64,000 bases of DNA from Telopea speciosissima (lineage: Eukaryota; Streptophyta; Magnoliopsida; Proteales; Proteaceae): the NCBI RefSeq assembly GCF_018873765.1, contig NC_057922.1:16939563-17003562 (forward strand), given 5' to 3'. Under the pieces are notes generated by a model. It searched no databases. It saw only the letters and a program-made list of their open reading frames with translations, and was not told the DNA's origin. The position numbers and the translations under genes were made by a program. Every line of letters begins with the position of its first letter. Position 1 is the first letter of the stretch. Shown here one piece after another: positions 55,490 through 64,000 of this stretch.

Positions 55490-56377
55490 TAAGGGTGTCA
55501 AAATCAAACCTAAACCAATAAAATCGATCGAAAAAGTTAAACCGAACCGAACCAAACCAATCCTTATCGGATTGGTTTTGGATTGGAGTATGATGGGGCC
55601 GGCTGAAAATTATGCCACATCGAACTGACCGATATCCAAACCGAAACTGAACAAAATGGAACCGATAAAAATCATTGAGTATAAGGTTATGAATAAGTGA
55701 ATTGATTATCCTTTGATTACAATATTAATGAGAAGATTTTTAATTGCAAGGGAAAATGTTACAAATCAATGAGTATGATGTTATGAATAGGGAAATTGAT
55801 TTGTAACCATGCTTCCATTGATCTCCCTCCTCACTATACAAAATAGTATAATATTCAAATGAATAATTTGATAGTAGGGTCCATTGTGTGATTTCAATAT
55901 TAGTTATCTTTCTTACTGATTAGTTATTTTTCTTACATTAGTTTTCAATACTAACTATATTTTCCCTACAAATCTACAATGATAAATAATGATTTGATTT
56001 GTAACAATGGTTTCGCTACAAACTCTATTTGTCCATTGATTTCAATATTAGTTATCTCCCCTTACAATCTTTATTCGGATTACAACAAGAACATATCAAA
56101 TCAATTTTCATATTCCCGATTGTTTACTTGTTTAATTTGGAGAAGGTGATTTAATGTGTTTTTAAGGAATCTTTCCTCACTATAAACTATGAATCTAAGA
56201 TTTTATTGTGGTTCAAGCCTAAAAACAAACGATTTAAATCAGTATTAACTTGATATTAAAAAATTAAAATAAATTGAAATCGTATTGGATCGAAAATTAA
56301 AATTCCTTAATAGTTTGATTTTGATCTCACTTATTCATAGACCGAAATCAAACCAAATCGGCCGTTTGAGACCCCTA
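55490..56377. mobile_element. Non-autonomous hAT element (GGGTGTCAA family), 0.89 kb
   Basis: The left end TAAGGGTGTCAAAATC pairs with the right end, inward TAGGGGTCTCAAACGG. The 8-bp duplications GATTTTGG (55482-55489) and GATTTTGA (56378-56385) match at 7 of 8. The interior resembles the element at 24671 reversed. No transposase. Confidence 0.82.
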
Positions 56378-56385
56378 GATTTTGA

Positions 56386-57655
56386 TTAACCCTGATCCTG
56401 ATAAAACCTATTTTGATCTTCTCGATCTCATTTTTTAAGGTTTTTGTCAATTCAAATCCAATCCAGCTGACACGGATGGAAGTCAATCCTGTCCCGAGCA
56501 AACCTTGAGGTTCCATAACATGATTGATTTGTGATAGTGACACAGTTACCTGCGCTGCCGTGCTATTGCTACTCTCAATTTCGTCTATTGGAGGAATTTC
56601 AATTATGATTTTTATGGTTCTCTATTGGAACCTTATTCGTACTACATTGAGACACTTTTCTCATTTTTTTGAGTAAACGCATTTGATACGCCATGTCGCC
56701 ATGTTTATCATGTTTGCAATTATATTGGTATTGTTCCGTTTGGACTTTGGATAGAATAGAATTTTTTTTTTTATTTTAATGAAAGATAGAATAGAATATA
56801 GAATAAGAAAAAGCAACTCAAAAAAAATAATAGTTTGAAATCAAAATTTGACATGTAGTTAAATAAATTCATAAAGTCAAGTCAAACCTAAAAAAAATCC
56901 ACAAGGAGTTTCATTGTTTAAATAGAAATAAGGAAAAAATAACATTTTCTGGTCACAAGGATCTTGCAATCAGAAACAAAAGCATGTAAAATTACCATCC
57001 TTTCTCTATGAAATAAGATATCTCATTCATATTAATACACCTATCCACGTTTTCATTGGCCCTACACTGGTGCAAGACCATGCAACCAAGGCAATGATCT
57101 CTTTCCTAAATGTAAATAAATAGTTATAATACACATTCAATGAAATGGGTTATGCGTGTATGAGAGGACTTTTGCGTTAACAAATAAATAGATTTCTTTC
57201 TTTTTTTTGTTGGGTAACAACAAATAAATACATTTCTATTGTACTTATCCACGCTACGCGGCATTGTAAGACTTTTCTACCCTTAGCTTCCACGTTTACG
57301 CATGGGAAACAAAATCATCTTTGAACCTCCAAAATAGAGATGGCTAGTAAGACTACCAAACAAATATCCATTGCCACCCTTTCCCTTATGTGTGAATTGA
57401 ATGGTTTTCAGTCTACCAATATTGTTGGGGGCGGGGGCGGGGGCGGGGGGAGATGAGCTTCTAGCTCAGTGGCGGTAGATAGCTAGTAGAGGTCTAGCAT
57501 AAGTTCAGGGAGAGGTTAAGTGTTCAACCCTCCTATCCCACTCTCTCACTATGTAATAGTTGTAGGTAGTGGTAGTAGTGTAATAAAAAGTGAGTCCCTT
57601 GTGGGTCTTTGTCTGGCCCCATTGTGGGTCTTACAACCTAAAAAAAAAAGGGGGC
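56386..57655. other. Intergenic DNA
   Basis: No gene seen. A (GGGGGC)n run at 57426-57450 is the only notable feature. Confidence 0.5.
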
Positions 57656-57780
57656 GTTGTTCTCTGTGCCGCAGCGTAAACTGCACCAAGGCACATGGGG
57701 GTGGGCACAATGACCACCCTGCCCCCTGCACATGTTGCCCATGTGCCTGGGCACAACCTGTACTATGGCACAGAGAACAT
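57656..57780. mobile_element. Foldback MITE, GTTCTCTGTGCC family
   Basis: The inverted ends are GTTCTCTGTGCC at 57658 and its complement ending at 57778. The arms contain GGCACATGGG, which pairs internally. A second member lies at 62376. No clear target duplication was found. Confidence 0.7.
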
Positions 57781-58487
57781 TCTCCCAAAAAAAAATTGTG
57801 AATATCTCCAGGAGATTTGATGCACCAAAGTGAAAGAAAGATTCTACTTTTACCATTTAAATAAGAATAATATATGCGAGTCTTCCAAGGATTAGGGTAT
57901 CTATATTCATTTCTATTACTTTACATATTTTTATTGAAGTCATTATCACTTTAAAAAGATTTCAAGCTAAAGATTGCTGCTTTTCCCAAACATTCATGTC
58001 CTTAAATTATATTTTTTTTCCCCATTTGGTGAGAGAAATTGAAAATTTAAAAAAAAATTTTGTATCAACTTTTTTTTTTCTTTACTTTGAAAGAGAAATA
58101 CACTATTATACCAATAGAGGTGGCCCAGTTTATCAAACAAAACCAGCAAATCACATGGTTTGCATGGATATGGATTAGTCACATTAGTGTGCTTAGTTTA
58201 TCAAAAAAAAAAAAAACTTTAGTGTGTTTAGAAAATTCAGATCGTGAATAAACCAATTGATAAAAATTGGATTTAATTCATTAAAAGACCTTGTTTGATT
58301 GCAAGGAAAATTAAAAGGAGAGGAAGTGAAAATTTCAAACCTAAAAAAGAAGTATTGACCCAATTCCCTAAAATTTCACAGACGCATATCGTATATCATG
58401 GAGACGAGCACTCTAGTTCTTCCTTTTCTTCTTGCAACGAGCACTCTGGTTCTGTTCATTTTTTGAAACACACAAAGAGAGATAGAG

Positions 58488-59335
58488 ATGGAAGTAGAAC
58501 CCTCATCGCCATTAACACTGCCACTCTAACTTTTCTACTCCACCCACAAGGCCACAACTCGACCTTCTCCAATCAGATCCACTCGCTTCGTCAAATGGAA
58601 GTAGAACCCTCATCTGGCCGCAAATTCGGCACCAGTATCCATGGATTCAGATCCTCTACTGTCGAGCTGCCCGGCAGGACCCTACTGCCAAGACACAGTA
58701 AGGCGATAAATGACTGCCTTACCCCCACTCGGGTAAGGCGCTCGGGCAGGGGTAAGGTGGTCATTCCTCGCCTTGTTGTGTCTTGGCAGTAGGGTCTTGC
58801 CGGGCAGCTCGACAGTAGAGGATCCAAATTGAATATCCACATAATAGCCATCGACGACATCGTCAACATAAATTCCCTCTTCGCCCTCGCAGTCTTCATT
58901 GACCTCGCTGGGTACCCCACAGACCCAACCAACACCCTCGTCGATGACCCCAACTGCGTCGCCGGTCCCCACGTTGCAAAAGACCTAGTCTCCTTTCATG
59001 TCTACTCCTTCAGCTCGTTTCTCTTCTCAAGCATTATTGCTTTGGGTCTCAAACAAGACATCAGGATTGCAAGGATCAATGGAGGGCCGGTCTTACTTCA
59101 TGATGCCCTGATGGCTAAGGTTAATAAAATGGCATAGAGGGTTGGGATCCTTGTTTCTGTTGTTGGCTCTTTGCCTGGGTGTTTGTTCTTGATGCTTGCT
59201 TTGGTGAATGTGGTTCAGATCAAGCTTGGGACTCTGTCTTGTGGGAGAGTAAATCGTTATGGAGATATTGTGCCTCTTGTTATCTTAGTTCCTGCTGGGC
59301 TTTTCATCTATATTGCATTGTATTGTATGCCTTGA
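58488..59335 (+). pseudogene. MEE60-like gene, intronless and broken
   Basis: After an ATG at 58488 the frame shifts, then reads ATLTFLLHPQGHN and NQIHSLRQ, and after a MITE SLFALAVFIDLAGYPTDP, DDPNCVAGPHVAKDLVSF, FSSFLFSSIIALGLKQ, VGSLPGCLFLMLALVNVVQ, IKLGTLSCG and PLVILVPAGLFIYI. The order and hydrophobic segments resemble the MATERNAL EFFECT EMBRYO ARREST 60 family of plant membrane proteins, about 220 aa; the match is from memory. Breaks: a frameshift near the start, a 189-bp MITE at 58643 bringing a stop, TAG at 59135-59137, and an LTR-like sequence from 59338 at the C-terminus. Without the MITE and one target copy the two main segments are in the same frame. Confidence 0.6.
58643..58831. 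mobile_element. Mutator-type MITE inside the pseudogene
   Basis: Arms of about 70 bp (ATCCTCTACTGTCGAGCTGC and its complement) are separated by a short GC-rich loop. The flanking 9-mers AGTATCCAT and AATATCCAC agree at 7 of 9. The outermost bases GGATTCAGATC match those of the Pack-MULE at 6180, suggesting a shared transposase type. Confidence 0.8.
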
Positions 59336-59337
59336 CC

Positions 59338-59943
59338 TGTGTTGCGTCAAGAAACCGCCGGGTGGTTTTTCGGGTGCCGCAACCTGCAAAAGGACATCAA
59401 GGACAAGGGAGAACCGGTGTGGTTCCAGCCTGGGACTCTCCGATGCCTAAGTTAGATCTCTCTCGACAGCAAATGAATTACTGGAATTCAAGATGGGTCA
59501 ATGGGGTAGAATACCTGGGTATTTATAGCTGAATATGGCGGTGTGGAGAGTCCAGGTAGTTGGTGGTAGGCTTCCTTGGTAGGAGAGTCCATCACGTAAT
59601 AGATCTCGATCCTCCTCTTGGGAGGTAGAGTCTGGGTAGGGAAGGAGTTCCCTCGCAGATAGAAATGCGTGTTCCTCAAGTGTTGGATAAGATCCATGAG
59701 AGTCGTGCATGGGTAAGGTGCATCTCCTTTGGGATAAGATCCCTTCGCTGGTAGGATGATGTAAATCCGGGTGGTGATGCCATTGCCCACTCGTGTGGTG
59801 ACCTTGGTCCTTGAGTGACCTACTGGGTCTCTTCCTCTTAAGTCTAACGGATGAGTCTTGATGTAGCCGAGTCTGGGTCGTCCTCTCTTCATGCCATGCC
59901 ACGTGGCAGATCGGGGTTGGCCCCGAGTATTTATGGTTTATCA
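59338..59943 (-). mobile_element. Probable solo LTR or LTR fragment
   Basis: Read on the minus strand it has a TATA box TATAAATACCCAGG, then TTAGGCATCGGAGAGTCCCA, a signature of leader regions in many plant LTR elements, and ends GACGCAACA at 59338. The proposed start TGATAAACC near 59943 is uncertain and no exact duplication was found. A minus-strand frame of 164 aa runs through it but has no known domain. Confidence 0.5.
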
Positions 59944-62375
59944 ACCCATTAGGTTTTCTACTTTTTTTGCCCCAAATTCTCTCTATTTTCATTGTTTTAA
60001 CACCAATTTGTCAATTTAATATCTGTGTTATACTTACTTGGATATCCTTTGAACACCAAGGGAGGATTTATGTATATATGAGGGGAAAAGAGGTTTTTTG
60101 GGTGCTTGTATGGATTAGAAACTGTAACAAGAATGAGCTTTCATGTTCATTGATCTGTTTAAGCTTGAACAATGATGGATTTCTGACCCGTTATGTTTTA
60201 TTCTCCATAATTCTTTTCATTTTTACGATTTGGAGTTGATTTGTGAAAGAAGATGGGTGATAAGAGAATTTCTTCACCTACCACTAAAATATATAAGGGC
60301 TTTGGGCCAATTTCTTGAAAAAAAAAGAAGAAAAAGAAGCTTAGTTTCAATGCCCATGACATGGGCCCATTTGTTAAAAAATGTTATAAAGTTACCAAAC
60401 TTATTTTTCATTTTACAATCTATTGTGTTTAGTAATTACCAAACAATTTTTAATTTTTGATCAAAATAGTTTTCAATAATATATATTTTTTAAATAGGCC
60501 AAAAACAAAATGAAAAATGATACCAAAAAGACCCTAAAGTTAACTTCTATTTTAGAGGATGATTTATCTAATTCTTTTTTTTTTTTTGGTTAAAATTTTC
60601 TTTTATTTTTCATAAAAAATGGTTATTCTATTTCACTTCCTATGGAAAAAGAACGCTGCCTTTGTCGCTTGGTTCTTGCACCCAAACACAGAAGCACATG
60701 AAATTACTGTCTAACTGTCTATAAAATTAAAAATTCCATCCATATTGATACTCGTGCAGACATTCTCATTGTCTCCCGCACCATGGAACCAGACAACTAT
60801 CTCTTGCCCTTATTTCAATTTTGTTTTTAGTATAATTTACCAAATGAAATTTTTATGGGCAGTGGCGATCCAAGTTTTGCATGACCTTGATGGTAACTTA
60901 GAATCTTTAATATTGTTTCTCCAGACTAAGGACAGCAAGTTGATATCTTTGCCATCCATGTAAGTGCAACTATCAACTATGCAAGCATAGGCCGTCCACA
61001 AATTTGAATGCAAACTCAGACTCAGTGAATATAAAAAAGTTGTGTCTCTCAAGGTGTCACTATGTCTAGTGAAATATAATACTTCACTATTTGGTATTTG
61101 GGAGTACATGAATTGGTCCATGTGATAAAAAAACCCCACATACTTCTCAATGGTCAAATTTTAGTCCAAAGTAAGCAAGGAAAGTCTTTCAAACTCTAAT
61201 TCAAAATTTTAGTAAGATTACCAAAATGCCATCAAATGGAGATGAATATAGAATACAAAATGGCCTATTGTTTACTTTTAGTTATTTTTTTCACTCATTT
61301 TAAGCTGACATTGTACTAATAAGGTGCTTACCTGGTCCTTACCACATGGACTAACCCATGTACTGCCATGTGGTAAATCGTGAAAAGTTAGACTTCACTA
61401 CGCATAATGACAAGAAGAAAACCCTAACATATTAAAAAAAAAATAAAAATTCAAAGGTTGGCAAAGAGGGTTGATTTCATGAAATAGTCAACAAATAGAT
61501 TTTTGGTCAAAAAATTGAAATTATTTTGATTGTATCAATATGAAATATTTCAAGAATAAAAAAATTCCATTTGGTAATTCAATTTCTGAAAATAGAGAAT
61601 CTATAATTTTTGTTTGGAAAGGGTGGTGGCGGTGATGGTGGTGGTGGTGGCAGTGGTGAGGTAGTGGTGGTGAGACCATTAGGAAAGAAAAAAATGGTGG
61701 TGTTTTATTTTTAACATTAAAATACTACTTTGCCCATCAAATTAATCATGTGCTCATTAAAGAGAAAGGGTGACATCAAATGAAATAGTTTCTATTCCAC
61801 TTGATTTCTTTTTCACTGAAAAAAAATGCAAAAATCAAACCAAACAATTTCCAAAATAATAATCACCCCCTGAAATTAAAATAGAAATCATACCATATCA
61901 AGTTCTTCATCTTTTGGTTTTTTCATAAATTTCCCACTCCCTTACCAGTTCTAAGTAACTTGTATCTAAATGTGACCACTGACCCACATCATTGCATTGG
62001 AACTGCGAGTTCATTAACTTCATGGCATTTCTTATGCAATTCCTGTTTAGGGTCTCTTAGGAGATAACATCCAATGGTTACATCTTTTAGCTTGTTTAGT
62101 GTGCTATTTAGAATCTATTCACAAATACAATTTTAAATTGAATTCATCCTTCTTGTTCTAATTTGGATGTTCTTGTGAGGAAATTAATTAAGGCTTCAAG
62201 TTTTTAAATGGCTCAATGAGGGTTCAAGTTGTTGAGATTCTTTAATGATTGATACTCCATGCAAAGATGCTTTAGAGGGAGTTATTTCATGGAATGACTA
62301 GTTGATTAAATTCCCTCAAGTGCATTGGCGTAACTTCTTATCTTAATGGAATGGTTATATAAATTTAGGCCAAAT
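59944..62375. other. Intergenic DNA, no gene recognised
   Basis: AT-rich, with T- and A-runs and a GGT-rich stretch at 61620-61675. A small palindromic segment (ACCACATGG ... CCATGTGGT) lies at about 61339-61376. Confidence 0.5.
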
Positions 62376-62483
62376 GTTTTCTGTGTTGGGGCGCACATGT
62401 GGGGGTGGGCGAAATGACCACTCTGCCCCTCTAAATGACAAGCCCATGTGTCTAGACGTAAGCTGCACTGCGGCACAGAGAAC
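62376..62483. mobile_element. Foldback MITE, GTTCTCTGTGCC family, second copy
   Basis: The left end GTTTTCTGTGTTGGGGC and right end inward GTTCTCTGTGCCGCAGTG bracket a core with GGGTGGGCGAAATGACCAC, nearly the same as in the copy at 57656. Confidence 0.65.
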
Positions 62484-62537
62484 ATCAACACATAAATTTA
62501 TGTGCAATATTTATGGAATTTTGGTGCAATCATAGAC

Positions 62538-62540
<3 letters not shown>

Positions 62541-62599
<59 letters not shown>
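62541..62599. repeat. (GA)n microsatellite, about 59 bp
   Basis: A nearly pure AG run, likely length-variable. The sequence that follows (ATACGTGGTTCGAC, then GCCTACGTCCACG) is a motif often seen at plant LTR or MITE ends. Confidence 0.9.
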
Positions 62600-62601
<2 letters not shown>

Positions 62602-62881
62602 AATCAAACAACTACAACGCAAGAATATACGTGGTTCGACAAGATGCCTACGTCCACGATGAGGTGAGTGGGACTTCACTAGCAATGGGAAAATAGGGTT
62701 ACAAAATCTTTCCTCTCGCCTCTGGTTACAAAGAATTTCCTCTTAACCTTAAAGTAAAGCCATAAAGATACAATTTCCAAAATTCCACTATCCAAACAAT
62801 AAAATACAAACATGGATCCCAAGAAAAACTCAAAAACATATAAATGAAAAGGCAAGAGAGTCAAATAACACATAAAGATAA

Positions 62882-64000
62882 TTAGTCTTCGATTATGATG
62901 AAGGGTATGTGTTTGATTTTGTGCCAATCATCCCCATCTTCTCGCTTCTTCTCTTCTCGAAGCCTTTGGTTGAATTCCTGTGGCATGCCTATGACCTCCA
63001 ATTTCTTGAGGGTGGTGATGAATCTTAATCCTTCAGGAAGTATTCTTAAGCTATTGCATTTAATGATCTGCAGATGCCCAAGACATGGTAGTGTTCCCTT
63101 CTCCATTCTCAATTCCCTCACGTTTCTTGGGTAATAAATTTGTAGGTATCAAAGTCTTGGAAAACCCTTTTGCGGAGAGGCAACATTGTGTGATTGAACC
63201 ATGCATACTATGCCTTAGATTGTCTAAGTTTGGTAGCATTTCTAAAATTGGAATTGGATCTTCTTCCAAATCAGGTGCCAACAACCAAAGGTTTTTTAAA
63301 TTTGGTGGGAATTCTTCCAACTTTGGTAATTTCATTTTTCCAGACACAGTTAATTTCGATAGGCTATGACAATAAGAAAGTGGTGACCAATCAAAATCAA
63401 AGGAATCAGTACTGGACGATCTGCTGCCAAAAAAGTCCAAACGCAAGCATTGGAGGTGATCCAATCTGGATAACGAGAACTGGTTTAATGACTTGAAATC
63501 ATCAACATAGATACTACTTATATCCAATTTCCGAAGATTGGTCAATTTTTGTAGATTATATTCCAGACGAGACTCTTTTTCCCACGGAAGAATAAGAGTC
63601 GAAAGTTTCTTCAATCCATCCAGTCGCAATCGCATTTTAGGTGGGTAATTCCTCGTATACATGAGATATGACCCATCAATGGAACAATAAGTCAATTGTT
63701 CCATCTTCCATAGCACGTTTGGAAAATTTTCTATGTTTTTGAGGATAAGGAATTGTAGGTTCTGTAAATTACCTATGGTTGATGGAACCTTTATTTAGCG
63801 AGCCCCTCCCAACTTCAAGTATCTCAAATGAATCAACTTCCCTATGGCTCTTGGCAAGCTATAAATCCAGATATGCTCAAGCATTAGGACCCTAAGAAAA
63901 TTGAATTTCTTGCAAACGAAATCTAATGTCACAATGGATTCCTTTGGATTTTATGGCATCCATAAGGACAAGGCACGGAGATGTGAACTACTTGTGTGTT
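62882..64000 (-). pseudogene. NLR (RPP13-like) resistance gene, LRR end, broken and partial
   Basis: The minus strand, entering at the window edge, reads SHLRALSLWMP, KKFNFLRVLMLEHIWIYSLP, RAIGKLIHLRYLKLGG, VPSTIGNLQNLQFLILKN, LWKMEQLTYC, GLKKLSTLILPWE, LTNLRKLDIS, LEEFPPNLKNLWLLAPDLEE, RELRMEKGTLPCLGHLQIIK and ILPEGLRFITTLKKLEVIGM before the stop at 62882. These are LRRs and the C-terminal block of CC-NBS-LRR proteins of the RPP8/RPP13 type. Breaks: TAA at 63953-63951, TAA at 63797-63795, a frameshift near 63165, and TGA at 63151-63149 where Trp is likely. The CC and NB-ARC parts would lie beyond the window. Intact relatives act as cytoplasmic pathogen sensors; this copy should not. Confidence 0.85.

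Noticed and set aside
59498-59992. 164-aa minus-strand open frame
   Set aside because: It runs through an LTR-like region with a TATA box and leader motif. No protein domain is recognised.
1-64000. CRISPR arrays, operons, phage or bacterial defence genes
   Set aside because: The window is plant nuclear DNA. Repeats seen are transposon ends and microsatellites, with no regular spacer pattern.

Overview
This is a piece of a plant nuclear genome, almost certainly a broad-leaved angiosperm. Evidence for this: AT-rich sequence, spliced genes with GT-AG introns, plant-only genes (PGR5, a PHR1-type MYB-CC factor, eIF(iso)4E), a nuclear copy of chloroplast cemA, an Au-type SINE, RTE LINEs and many hAT and Mutator MITEs. 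The species cannot be fixed from the sequence. Long, transposon-filled introns suggest a mid-sized to large genome.

Four genes look intact and were rebuilt exon by exon with reading phase kept. (1) PGR5, plus strand, 2428-2969, 2 exons, 128 aa. (2) eIF(iso)4E, minus strand, 24098-3921, 5 exons, 199 aa, with an intron 3 of about 18.97 kb. (3) PEX12, minus strand, 36165-26530, 10 exons, 388 aa, with one apparent GC-AG intron. (4) A PHR1/PHL1-type MYB-CC factor, minus strand, 50489-39857, 7 coding exons, 485 aa, plus an inferred untranslated first exon near 53.0 kb. Two decayed genes lie to the right: a MEE60-like pseudogene (58488-59335), and the LRR end of an NLR resistance gene (62882 to the window edge, minus strand).

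The most striking structure is eIF(iso)4E intron 3. It holds a 5'-truncated RTE LINE, a hAT MITE, a Pack-MULE carrying a thioredoxin fragment, and a pol-less LTR element with an initiator-tRNA-type primer site. It also holds a 7.4-kb nest: an old hAT element that contains a full-length RTE LINE, a chloroplast cemA insertion with an internal 85-bp triplication, and a second hAT element sitting inside that triplication. Most of these boundaries are backed by target-site duplications read directly from the sequence.

Between the genes the DNA is mostly MITEs and LINE or LTR remnants. I found no operon-like system, CRISPR array or other new biochemical system. The novelty here is in genome architecture: the giant nested intron, the Pack-MULE gene capture, the GC donor splice site, and a pseudogene hit by several different insertions. 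The four intact genes serve unrelated functions: photosynthetic cyclic electron flow, translation initiation, peroxisome protein import, and phosphate-starvation transcription.
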